A stretch of DNA of 64,000 bases from Deltaproteobacteria bacterium. Its GTDB lineage: Bacteria > Myxococcota_A > Polyangia > GCA-2747355 > JADLHG01. This document shows, piece by piece, positions 53,162 to 61,940 of the stretch; the first letter of the stretch is position 1, and the number at the start of each line of letters is the position of its first letter. Below the pieces are notes generated by a model that was not told the DNA's origin, ran no database searches, and saw only the letters and a program-made list of their open reading frames with translations. A program made the position numbers and the translations under genes. Location: contig JADLHG010000045.1 of NCBI GenBank assembly GCA_020848905.1, positions 124,001 through 188,000 on the forward strand. The letters run 5' to 3'.

Positions 53162-55903
53162 ATGAGACCGTTGCTCGCTTGGGGGCTCGGCGGCGCGACC
53201 TTCGCCGAGGAGGACGAAACCGGAGGTCTGGGCACGCCCATCTGGCCCCCCTCACGCCTGCTCGGGGACCTCGAGCTCCGCTGCGGCCTCCCCGAGCCCG
53301 AGGTACCAGAGGCGCTCCGCGTCGACGCTTACGCCACGCGGCTCGAGACCTTGCTTCGGCAACCGACCACCGGCGAGACCCCCTTCTACGCGCGCTCCTT
53401 CGCCGTCGATCGCCGCGGGACGGCGCGCGAGCTCCTCGGCTGGCGCGACGAGCTTCGCCTTGCGGGGTGGGATGGCCGAGCGATCTCCGACGGCGGGTCG
53501 CGGCTCGGAACGCTGGCAGCGGTCGAGGCGCTCGCGGCGCCGGCGCTGCCCGCCGGGGAGGCCGAGCGTCTGCGAGCCATCGAGGCCGAGCTCGCTCGAC
53601 CGGGTGCGACCGCGCCCTACGAGGCGCTACGCCTCGCCGAGCCGCGCGCGACCTGGCCCGCGCGCTGGCGCCGGATCTTCGCGTGCCTCGAAGCCGCGGG
53701 CTGTACGATCGAAGAGTTGGCGGTTTCGCCCGTACCGGCGGCCTCCTCGGGCTCGGACCTCGCGGCGCTCAAGGCACGCCTCGGCGCGCTCGAGGGCTCC
53801 GCGCCCGAGCTCAGGGGCGACGGCTCGCTCCTCGTGCTTCACGCCGAGACGGCCTTCGAGGCCGCGGAGGCCACGGCCGCGCTTCTCGCGAGCCTCGAGA
53901 CCGACGACGTCGTGGTGATTCGCAGCGGCGAGACGACGTTGCTCGATGCGGCGTTCACCCGCCAGGGCCTCGCCACGCAGGGGAGCACGAGTCCGAACGC
54001 CTTTCGCGCCCCGCTCGAGCTCCTGCCGCTCGCCCTCGAGCTCTACTACGCGCCGCGCGATCCGCAGCTCGTCCTGGAGCTCCTCGAGCTGCCCGTCTCG
54101 CCCTTCTCCCCGCGCGTGCGTCGCGCGCTGCTCGAGGCCCTCTGCGAGGCCCCGGGCGTCGGGGGTCGTCCCTGGCGCGCGGCCAAGGCGGAGCTCGCCG
54201 ACGCGTCTTCCGCATCGGCGGCCGGCGGGGTCTCCGCCGAGGAGCTCGTGCGTGTCGAGAGCTGGCTCGAGGCGCCGGGCGAGCCTCAGGACGTCGGCCC
54301 CTCGACGGAAGCGCTCCTCCGTCGCCTCGAGGAGGTCACGGCCTGCTTGAAGGCCCGCCTCGCGCGGTGGCCGCTGGATGCCACGGCCCGTGCCGCGCTC
54401 GAGCAGGCGCGCACCGCCGACGAGCTCCTCCGGGGGGCCGCGGGGAAGCGCTGGCCGCGGCTCGAGCTGCGGGCGCTCCTCGACGAGGTTCTCCGTCCGA
54501 CGCTCCTTCGCCAGCGCTTCGAGGAGGCCGGCCGCCTGGCGCACGTCGCGCGGCCGGTGGGCCTCCTTCGACCGCGTGGCACGGTGGTCTTCTGGCACGC
54601 CGTGGCGGGCGACGAGGTTTCGGCCGTGCGCTCGCCCTTCCGCCAGGCCGAGCGTCGCGCCCTCGCCACGGCAGGAATCGAGCTCCTCGACCCCGCCGCG
54701 CGCCTCCTGCACGAGTCGCGCACCTGGCACCGCCCCGCCGAGCTCGCCACGCGGCGCCTGCTCTTCGTGCTGCCCCGCCGCGGCGCCGGCGACGACCTCG
54801 AGCCGCACCCGTTGCTCACCGAGCTTCGCGCTCGGCTCTGCCCCGACGAGGCGAGCTACGCCAAGCTCACGCTCGAGGCGCGCGCGCTGCTCGAAGGCCG
54901 GGGCGCTTCCTTCGGCCTCACGCTTCCGACGGAAACGCTCGCACCGCTTCCGCTCCCCGCACAGCGCACGAGCTGGAGCATTCCCACGGGCACGGTCCTG
55001 CCCGAGCGGCTCTCCGCTTCCGCGCTCGAGCAGCTCCTCGGTTGCCCGCTCCGCTTCGTGCTCGAGCGCCTGGCGCGCCTCACGAACGCCGGTCCCGCAG
55101 CCCTTCCCGAGGAGGTACAGCTTTACGGCACGCTCGGCCATCGGCTCGTCGAGGAGCTCCACGCGCGAGGGGTTTCCGCCACCTCGGACGCGGAGCTATC
55201 GCAGCAGGCAGGTCGGCTTCTCGACGTGCTCATCGAGACGGAGGCTGGGACGCTCCTCGCCCCGGGGGCGACGTTCGACCGGCATCACGTGCGCGGCGTG
55301 CTGCTGCGGGCCGTAGCGAGCCTGGCCCGGGCCCTTGGTGCCGCGCGGCTCGCGATCGAGAAGGTCGAGCCGCTGCTCGAGGCGCCCTGGCCTCACGGCA
55401 CGCTCCAGGGACGGCTAGATCTACTGACCCGTACCGAGAAGGGGAGGCCCGCGGTGGTCGACCTGAAGTGGGGGACCTCCACCTACTGCGAGCTCCTCGG
55501 GAAGGGCCAGGCGCTGCAGCTCGCCGTCTACGCGGCGCTCGCCGCCGCCGGCGCAGCGGGGGGCAAGCGCGCGGCCGAGCTCGCGCCTGCGGCCTACTTT
55601 TCTCTCTCCACCGGCCAGCTCTTCGCTTCTCGCGCGGGGCTCTTTCCTTCCGCGACGGTGCTCGACGAGGTGCCGCTCGAAGAGGTGTACGCGCGCCTCG
55701 TCCGCACCGTCGGGGCGCTCGGCCAGCACCTCGCCGAGGGTCACGCGCCGGTGCTCGGGCTCGCGAACGCTACGGCTCTCGCCGAGCACCTCGCGCAGAA
55801 GCCCGGAGCCGCCTCGCCGCTCCTCGAACTCGCGCAGGACGACGCCTGCAAGTACTGCCGGGCGCAAACCCTCTGCGGGAAGCACTGGGAGGCGCAACCA
55901 TGA
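53162..55903 (+). CDS. AddB/RecB-like PD-(D/E)XK nuclease-helicase subunit with iron-sulfur Cys
   Basis: The 913-residue protein has an N-terminal helicase-like, mostly inactive region and a C-terminal nuclease. The nuclease motif GRLDLL...VVDLKWG lies at about 752-775 with Asp, Asp and Lys as in PD-(D/E)XK enzymes. Cys in LLGCPLRFVLE (about 627) and three in ACKYCRAQTLCG (about 895-905) match the 4Fe-4S ligands of AddB. It works with AddA in double-strand break end resection. It overlaps addA by ATGA. The N-terminal half shows no clear Walker A, which fits AddB. Confidence 0.84.
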   Translation: MRPLLAWGLGGATFAEEDETGGLGTPIWPPSRLLGDLELRCGLPEPEVPEALRVDAYATRLETLLRQPTTGETPFYARSFAVDRRGTARELLGWRDELRLAGWDGRAISDGGSRLGTLAAVEALAAPALPAGEAERLRAIEAELARPGATAPYEALRLAEPRATWPARWRRIFACLEAAGCTIEELAVSPVPAASSGSDLAALKARLGALEGSAPELRGDGSLLVLHAETAFEAAEATAALLASLETDDVVVIRSGETTLLDAAFTRQGLATQGSTSPNAFRAPLELLPLALELYYAPRDPQLVLELLELPVSPFSPRVRRALLEALCEAPGVGGRPWRAAKAELADASSASAAGGVSAEELVRVESWLEAPGEPQDVGPSTEALLRRLEEVTACLKARLARWPLDATARAALEQARTADELLRGAAGKRWPRLELRALLDEVLRPTLLRQRFEEAGRLAHVARPVGLLRPRGTVVFWHAVAGDEVSAVRSPFRQAERRALATAGIELLDPAARLLHESRTWHRPAELATRRLLFVLPRRGAGDDLEPHPLLTELRARLCPDEASYAKLTLEARALLEGRGASFGLTLPTETLAPLPLPAQRTSWSIPTGTVLPERLSASALEQLLGCPLRFVLERLARLTNAGPAALPEEVQLYGTLGHRLVEELHARGVSATSDAELSQQAGRLLDVLIETEAGTLLAPGATFDRHHVRGVLLRAVASLARALGAARLAIEKVEPLLEAPWPHGTLQGRLDLLTRTEKGRPAVVDLKWGTSTYCELLGKGQALQLAVYAALAAAGAAGGKRAAELAPAAYFSLSTGQLFASRAGLFPSATVLDEVPLEEVYARLVRTVGALGQHLAEGHAPVLGLANATALAEHLAQKPGAASPLLELAQDDACKYCRAQTLCGKHWEAQP

Positions 55904-58900
55904 ACGGCTCGACCCCCTCGAAGCGCCTCACCCTTGTCGCTGCCAGCGCGGGGAGCGGCAAGACCCACCGGCTGACGCAGGAGGTGCTCGCCGCCCTGGA
56001 CCCGCAGGCGGGCGCACCGCTCTCGGTCGACCAGCTTCTCGCGGTGACCTTCACGCGCAAGGCCGCGGCCGAGCTCGCGTCCCGCGTGCGCGCCGCGCTC
56101 GTGCGCCAGGGGGCCTTTGTCGAGGCGAGCCGGCTGCCCCTCGCGCTCATCGGCACGGTGCACGCGACCTGTCTCCGGTTGCTGCGCGAGCTGGCCTTCG
56201 ACGCGGGGCGCTCGCCGCACCTCGAGCCGCTCGGCGACGAGGCCGAGCTCCTCTTGCGGCAGAGCCTCGATGAGGCGCTCCCCCTCGAGCTGGTCGAGCG
56301 GCTCCAGACCCTCGCCGATAGGTGGCACGTCGCCTACGATGACCGGAGGCACCGTTCGGGCTGGGTCGGTGTCGTGCGCGAGCTCATGAACCTAGCCCGC
56401 GCGAATCGCCTGCGCCCCGAGGCGCTCGACGCCATGGCGAATCGCTCCGCCGAGGGGTTCCTCGCCCTCTTTCCTCCGCCGTCGGGGAAGGCCGAGCGAC
56501 TCGACGCGGAGCTCGGCAAGGCCCTGCGCGCGGCCGAGGCGGCGCTCGACGCCTTGAACAGTCCCATCAAGCTTACGCTTGACGGCCTCGCTGAGGTGCG
56601 TGAGGCACGCCGGCTCTTCGACCTCGGGCCCCTTCCCTGGGCGCGTTGGGCCAAGCTCTCGGAGCTCGACGCCGGCGCAACGGGCCGGACCGCCGTCGCC
56701 CCGCTGCACGCCGCGGCGGGCGCGTTCGTCCATCACCCGCGCTTTCACGCCGAGCTGCACGAGCTCTTGGACGGGCTGTTCCAGGCCGCGAGGATGGGGC
56801 TTTCGGCCTACGCCGACTGGAAGGCCCGCCACCTGGTCGTGGACTACACCGACATGGTCGACGCAACGCTCGAGCTCCTCGAGCTCCCGACGGCGCGCGA
56901 GGAGCTCGCCTCTCGGCTCGAGCTCCTCGTGGTGGACGAGTTTCAGGACACCGATCCCTTGCAGCTCGCCCTCTTCACGCGTTTGCACGCCCTCATCGGT
57001 CGCTCGGTCTGGGTCGGAGATCGCAAGCAGTGCATCTTCAGCTTCACCGGCGCCGATCCCGCGCTGATGGAGGCGGTGACCGAGTGGGCCGCGCGCACAC
57101 ACCAGGCCCACGAGCTGCTTCCTTTCAACTATCGCTCCCGGCCGGAGCTCGTCGAGCTCACCTCGGAGCTCTTCGCGCGCGCCTTCGCCCCTCACGGGAT
57201 GCCGCCCGAGGAGGTGCGCACGCAGGCCAGCCGCGAGACGCCCGCGGCGCTCGCGGCCCTCCCGCCCCTCGGGCTCTGCTCCGTCGACGGGAAGAAGAAC
57301 GAAACGGTGGCAGCGGGCCTCGCACGCCTCGTGCGGCGCCTCCTCGACGATCCCGAAACCACGCCGGTCCTCGACCCGCGCAGCGGGATCGTGAGGCCCT
57401 GTCGCGCGGGCGATCTGGCGGTCCTCGTCCGAAGGAACCAGGAGGCCGATGACCTCGCCCAGGCCTTGAGCCAGCTCGGCGTGCCGGCGGCGATCGCTCG
57501 TCGCGGGCTCCTCGACACGCCCGAAGGTACGCTCCTGCGCGCCGCGATCACGCGCACGCTCGACCGGCGAAATCGGCTCGCCGAGGCCGAGCTCGAGGCC
57601 CTCTCCGGCTGGATCGGCGCCGAACCCGAGGCCTGGCTCGCCGCGCGGCTCGAAGCGGCGAAGGTCGCGATGAAGGGCGAGAGCCCCGAGGAGTCGCCCA
57701 CCGCGAGCGGGACCGCGCCCGCGAGCTGTCCATGCGCCTGGGTGCAAGCCGTCGACGCGCTCCGCCCCCAGCTCGTCGAGCTGTCACCGAGCGAGCTCGT
57801 GGACCGGCTGCTCGAGGCGCTGGACGCGGGCGAGGCGTGCGCGCGCTGGCCCGAACCGGTCCAGCGGGTCGCGAACCTCGACGCGCTGCGTGGGCTCGCT
57901 CGCGCTTACGAGGAGCTCTGCCGCCGCCGCCGGGAGCCCGCCACGCCTTCGGGCCTCCTGCGTTTCTTCGACGAGGTGAGCGAGGAAGATCGCCCCGGAG
58001 GCGAGCGGCTCGACGCCCAGCACTTCCGCACCGGCGACGAGGTCGTCACGATCTCGACCTACCACCGCGCCAAAGGGCTCGAGTGGCCGGTGGTCGTGCT
58101 CTCGAGCCTCGACGCCGCGCCCAAGGACAAGACCTTCGGGCTGAGCGCGGAGTCCGACCGCGCGACCTTTGACCCCGAGGATCCGCTCGGCGGGCGATGG
58201 ATCCGCTACTGGCCCCAGCCCATCGCCGGGGAGGCGCACAAGGCCCTCGCCGCGAGGGCCGGGACGACGGCCGTCGGGCAGCGCGCCGTGCGCCTCGAAA
58301 CGCAGGAGCGCCTACGCCTGCTCTATGTCGGCTTCACACGAGCGCGCGACCATCTCGTCCTCGCGCTGCGCGAGAGGAACCTCAAGCAGGGGCGACGGCG
58401 CTACGCGACCTGGCTCGAGGAGCTTCGCGATGCAAAGGGCGCCCCCCTGCTCGAGCTGCCCGAGCCGGGGGCGGCCGGCGCCGCGACGGTTACGCTCCCA
58501 TCCGGTACGACGATCCCCGCGCGCGCCTGGGACCTGGTCGCGGACCCAGCAAAGGACGCCCGCACGCCCGCGCCGAGCTCGCCCCCGCGTCGCTTCGCCG
58601 GACGCCCTGGACCCGGGGCGCGGCCGAGCTATCGCATTTCGCCCTCGAAGGCCCGCGAGGATTGGCCGAGCCTCCCCACGGCGACGGTCCTCGCCGCCCA
58701 CGACCTGGGTGCGCGCCTCGGCTTTGCGCCGAGGGAGGACGAGGAGTGGACCGAGCTCGGCACCCTGGTCCACGCCCTCTTCGCCGCCGACCCGGGTCCC
58801 CGCGCGGTGGAGGAGCGCCGCCGCAGGGCCACCCGCCTCATCGACGCGGCGGGCTTTTCGGGCCGCCTCGACCTCGCCGAGCTCTTCGCGCAGGCCGACG

Positions 58901-59238
58901 CGCTCGCCCGCTACCTCGAGGCCCGCTGGCCCGGGGCGCGCTCCCGCCGCGAGCTCCCCGTCGTCGCGCTGCTCTCGCACCCCGCCGGCACGCGCCGCCT
59001 GCAGGGGACGATCGATCTCTTGCTCGAGACCCCCTCGGGCGCCGTGGTCCTCGACCATAAGTGCTACCCAGATAAGGGAGAGGCCGGCTGTCGCGCGCGC
59101 AGCGACGAGCTCTCGCCGCAACTCGTGGCCTACGCCACCGCGCTCCGTCGCCTGGGCCGCGAGGTCCCGACCGGGCTCTTGCACTTCCCCCTTAGCGGCT
59201 ACTGCCTCGAGCTCGAGCTACCGCAGGTGGGGCCTTGA
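55900..59238 (+). CDS. AddA-like UvrD-family helicase-nuclease
   Basis: The 1112-residue protein has the UvrD/RecB helicase motifs: Walker A in AASAGSGKTH (about 15), motif II VVDEFQDTDP (about 345), GDRKQCIFSFTGADP, FNYRSRPELVELT and LLYVGFTRARDHLVLAL near 800. A C-terminal PD-(D/E)XK nuclease follows with GTIDLLLETP and VVLDHKCYP (about 1035-1055). It forms the AddAB-type resection complex with the upstream gene. GGGAGG lies 7 bases before ATG 55900. Confidence 0.92.
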   Translation: MNGSTPSKRLTLVAASAGSGKTHRLTQEVLAALDPQAGAPLSVDQLLAVTFTRKAAAELASRVRAALVRQGAFVEASRLPLALIGTVHATCLRLLRELAFDAGRSPHLEPLGDEAELLLRQSLDEALPLELVERLQTLADRWHVAYDDRRHRSGWVGVVRELMNLARANRLRPEALDAMANRSAEGFLALFPPPSGKAERLDAELGKALRAAEAALDALNSPIKLTLDGLAEVREARRLFDLGPLPWARWAKLSELDAGATGRTAVAPLHAAAGAFVHHPRFHAELHELLDGLFQAARMGLSAYADWKARHLVVDYTDMVDATLELLELPTAREELASRLELLVVDEFQDTDPLQLALFTRLHALIGRSVWVGDRKQCIFSFTGADPALMEAVTEWAARTHQAHELLPFNYRSRPELVELTSELFARAFAPHGMPPEEVRTQASRETPAALAALPPLGLCSVDGKKNETVAAGLARLVRRLLDDPETTPVLDPRSGIVRPCRAGDLAVLVRRNQEADDLAQALSQLGVPAAIARRGLLDTPEGTLLRAAITRTLDRRNRLAEAELEALSGWIGAEPEAWLAARLEAAKVAMKGESPEESPTASGTAPASCPCAWVQAVDALRPQLVELSPSELVDRLLEALDAGEACARWPEPVQRVANLDALRGLARAYEELCRRRREPATPSGLLRFFDEVSEEDRPGGERLDAQHFRTGDEVVTISTYHRAKGLEWPVVVLSSLDAAPKDKTFGLSAESDRATFDPEDPLGGRWIRYWPQPIAGEAHKALAARAGTTAVGQRAVRLETQERLRLLYVGFTRARDHLVLALRERNLKQGRRRYATWLEELRDAKGAPLLELPEPGAAGAATVTLPSGTTIPARAWDLVADPAKDARTPAPSSPPRRFAGRPGPGARPSYRISPSKAREDWPSLPTATVLAAHDLGARLGFAPREDEEWTELGTLVHALFAADPGPRAVEERRRRATRLIDAAGFSGRLDLAELFAQADALARYLEARWPGARSRRELPVVALLSHPAGTRRLQGTIDLLLETPSGAVVLDHKCYPDKGEAGCRARSDELSPQLVAYATALRRLGREVPTGLLHFPLSGYCLELELPQVGP

Positions 59239-59362
59239 GGGCGGGCGCTCGAGCTACTCGGGAGCCTCGTTGCGCGGCGAGGAGAAACATGCGCTCTCGT
59301 CACTCAATTCCGACGACACGCACCACCCTTCTAGCCTCGCTGGAAACGCTACGGAGGTGATC

Positions 59363-60319
59363 GTGAGGTACGTCTTGGCCGGCGACAAGGGACAGCTCAT
59401 CATCGACTGCGAGGACATCTTCACGTACTGGCGCGACGAATGTTCAGTGCGGGGGAAGATCGTGGCGCTGTCCGGCACAGCGGAGTCGTTCCACTACGAG
59501 GTCACCCGCCGATGCTGCTCAGGTGCCCCGTCTCGGAGGGGAGCGCGGGGATCCTGCTGCGAGTCCGCTCATCCGCCCGGCAAATACGTCATCCTCCGGC
59601 AGGTGGAGGGGCGGGCAGGCCGCGCGAAGGGCTGCGACGGTCAGCCTGAGGGAATCGTCGTGGCCGAAGGAAAGGGCGGCGTGCTGTGGAAGTTTCGTGA
59701 AATGGCACGCTTCACCGCGAGGAAGCCGTTTCACCCCGTCACCGAGCCGTGCTGTGCCCCCGGCAAGAGGCCGTCCAAGGGGGATCAGGGACCCGCCGCG
59801 TGTGGCGCCTTTCCACCCGGCGAGTACCTCGTGCTTCGCCTCGCCGACGACTGGAACCGTGCCGCCTACATGAGGACCGTGCAGCAGGCGATCGGCGGCG
59901 ACTGCGTCGTCCGCTATCGCGAGGCTCGCGGGGGGGCCCGAGCCAAGTTCGTGCTCGAGCCTCAAGGTGGGGACATCCACGTCCTGCACGATGGCTCGAC
60001 GCTTGGATGGATCTGCGGCGACGGCACGTGTCTCGTCTGCTCGATCGTCGTGGACATGACGGAGAGCGGCGATCCGGAGGGGCTTGCGCCGGGTGTCGCC
60101 CGCGACGCCCTTCACGATTCCCTCAAGCCGTGGAGAGAGAGGGGCTACGACGAGGACGTCCACGGCAGCGATTGGGACACGGCGTCGAGAATCTACTCCG
60201 GGTTGGTGAGCCGCAAGATCGAGACCCCCAAAGACATGGCGCGCGAGATCCGATGGGCATCGAAGCAAGACACCGTGATCTGGATGGGCCCCGACCTGAA
60301 CACGTCGAAGCGGGGCTGA
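59363..60319 (+). CDS. Protein of unknown function, Cys-containing
   Basis: The 318-residue protein starts at GTG 59363, where GGAGG is 5 bases upstream. It has several Cys (RRCCSGAPS, GSCCES, EPCCAPG, GDGTCLVCS), two similar Pro-Gly-Lys/Glu-Tyr stretches (HPPGKYVILRQ and FPPGEYLVLRL), suggesting an internal duplication, and a C-terminal part with VHGSDWDTASRIY. The paired CC motifs could be metal sites. I recognise no family. It is convergent with the small-gene operon from 60375, with a 55-base gap. Confidence 0.6.
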   Translation: MRYVLAGDKGQLIIDCEDIFTYWRDECSVRGKIVALSGTAESFHYEVTRRCCSGAPSRRGARGSCCESAHPPGKYVILRQVEGRAGRAKGCDGQPEGIVVAEGKGGVLWKFREMARFTARKPFHPVTEPCCAPGKRPSKGDQGPAACGAFPPGEYLVLRLADDWNRAAYMRTVQQAIGGDCVVRYREARGGARAKFVLEPQGGDIHVLHDGSTLGWICGDGTCLVCSIVVDMTESGDPEGLAPGVARDALHDSLKPWRERGYDEDVHGSDWDTASRIYSGLVSRKIETPKDMAREIRWASKQDTVIWMGPDLNTSKRG

Positions 60320-60374
60320 GTACGGCGGGGCCCCTCACGACGCCGGCCCTTCAGTGGTTCGTCGCCGCCGCGTG

Positions 60375-60803
60375 CTATCGAATAGGCTGCATACTCCTTT
60401 CCTCCTCGGAGAGACCGGAGTCGGTCACTTCCGTCGCCGATTCGAGGCGAAAGAGCTCGTAGGCCTTGTTGTGTGGTGCGCGAAGCCTCCAGATGGACCC
60501 CGTCTTCGGCATGGACGGCACCTCCACGTCGACGTGCGTGGCCATGCCCTCGTAGACGTGGGGTGGGAAGAAGATGCGGAGAACGCGCGCATCCTCGGGC
60601 GCGGCCTCCACGCGCCACCACAGCGTCCCCTGAACCAACTCCTCGCACCAAACGCGGAACTCGGCGTCCTCGAACGCTGCGCCGTCGTCTATCCGCCGGA
60701 ACACGAGGAACGAACGCATGCTGTGGCCAGCGTACGGAGGCACGTGCTTCAGGTGGCATCGTGTCCACCGCGACGGCGTTGGAATCGGCTGTGGGTCACT
60801 CAT
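60375..60803 (-). CDS. Protein of unknown function in the helicase-linked gene cluster
   Basis: The 142-residue protein is mixed alpha/beta with several Trp (RWTRCHLKHV, FRVWCEEL, GTLWWRVEAAPEDARVLRIFF). No known motif is seen. ATG 60803 overlaps the stop of the gene upstream (ATGA), so it is the last gene of a coupled pair. There is no signal peptide. Confidence 0.55.
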   Translation of the reverse strand: MSDPQPIPTPSRWTRCHLKHVPPYAGHSMRSFLVFRRIDDGAAFEDAEFRVWCEELVQGTLWWRVEAAPEDARVLRIFFPPHVYEGMATHVDVEVPSMPKTGSIWRLRAPHNKAYELFRLESATEVTDSGLSEEERSMQPIR

Positions 60804-61366
60804 GGCCGCACCATCCGACGCAGGCGCTCCACGATCTGCAGCATCACCTCGGTGTCGCGGGAGCCGTAGTGCTTCAGGGCCACGCGCAGAGCGGCCCTCT
60901 CGGCCCTCGAGCAGTCGCCGTGCTCGGCGTGCACGAGGCTCTGCGCGGCAGTTTGCCTGTCGGCGATGGCGAGTTCGTCGTCGCGGTGGCTGTCGGTCAG
61001 CGGAAGCCACGAAGAGATGGCCACGAGGCGTGGCACGCCCTTCGAGCGACGGGTCGACGGCCCGGCGGCAGCCCGACGGAGACCGAACACGCTCCGCGCA
61101 GGCAGGTGAGCCCAGCATTCGACCATGAGTGGGTAGGCGAACGGGGCGTAACAGTGCAGCCCCACCTCGACCTCGGGGCAGGCCATGTCGCCAAGGACCT
61201 TCAGCATGCGCCGAACGCGCCGGCCTACCCGCGGCACGACCGGTCGGGTTTCTCCCATGACGTCCATGCCCTTGAATGCCTTCTTTGGCTCGACTTGGCG
61301 CTTTCTCCCAAGCCCGGGTCCTTCGAAGCCGTTCACTGTACTAGCCTCCGACGCGAGCGCGCTCAT
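60800..61366 (-). CDS. Protein of unknown function in the helicase-linked gene cluster
   Basis: The 188-residue protein has a basic N-terminal half (GRRVRRMLKVLGDMA, GLRRAAAGPSTRRSKGV) and a hydrophilic C-terminal half (LKHYGSRDTEVMLQIVERLRRM). It is not recognisable. It overlaps the next gene (ATGA) and starts 18 bases after the stop of the gene before it, so the three small genes are likely one transcript. The Shine-Dalgarno sequence is weak. Confidence 0.55.
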   Translation of the reverse strand: MSALASEASTVNGFEGPGLGRKRQVEPKKAFKGMDVMGETRPVVPRVGRRVRRMLKVLGDMACPEVEVGLHCYAPFAYPLMVECWAHLPARSVFGLRRAAAGPSTRRSKGVPRLVAISSWLPLTDSHRDDELAIADRQTAAQSLVHAEHGDCSRAERAALRVALKHYGSRDTEVMLQIVERLRRMVRP

Positions 61367-61384
61367 CGGGCGGCCGCCGTCGCC

Positions 61385-61909
61385 TCACGCCATATGTGGT
61401 CGAGTGCGGGCAGGTAGTCCTTCCCGAAATCCAGCCGGGCCCGTCGTTACCAAGAAGCCGCCTCGTGAGAGCTGCTCCCGCATCGGCTGGGTGAGCCGCA
61501 ACGCACGGTCCGGACCGCCCAGATACCTGCCCAGCCCGTCGAACGCGATGCCACCTCGGAACGTCACCGGCGCGGCACCCAGCACGTGACAGGTCCACGA
61601 CCCACCTTCCTCGCCGACATCCAGGTCCACTCCCAGATAGCCGCACATCATGATCTCGGTGGCGCCTTGGATCTCGCGACGCCACGAGGACCGCCAGAAA
61701 GCCAACCGGCCCATCACGCTCCGATCCTGCAGGTCTGCCTGCCAGTCGCCCTCGAGGGCCGCATCTATCCACGCACGAACATGGTCGCTCAGAGCCTTCC
61801 GGACCACCTGCTCGAGCTCGTCGGCGGCCGTCAGTACCTCTCTCGTGCCGTCGAAATCTCGGAGCAGGCGGAGCTGCAGCTCATTCAACATCCTGGGCAT
61901 GTCGTCCAT
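61385..61909 (-). CDS. Protein of unknown function in the helicase-linked gene cluster
   Basis: The 174-residue protein opens with a helical stretch MLNELQLRLLRDFDGTREV, then RLAFWRSSWRREIQGATE and a Gly-rich end (LGRYLGGPDRALRLTQPM). No family is apparent. Several ATGs (61909, 61900, 61891) could be the start; I used the first. It follows the helicase gene by 31 bases and belongs to the same operon. Confidence 0.55.
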   Translation of the reverse strand: MDDMPRMLNELQLRLLRDFDGTREVLTAADELEQVVRKALSDHVRAWIDAALEGDWQADLQDRSVMGRLAFWRSSWRREIQGATEIMMCGYLGVDLDVGEEGGSWTCHVLGAAPVTFRGGIAFDGLGRYLGGPDRALRLTQPMREQLSRGGFLVTTGPAGFREGLPARTRPHMA

Positions 61910-61940
61910 CCTAAGGTTCTGAGTTCCCCCGACCCGGGCC

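Noticed and set aside
53627-55162. Long minus-strand frame opposite the AddB-like gene
   Set aside because: Same reason: antisense shadow without motifs or a ribosome site.
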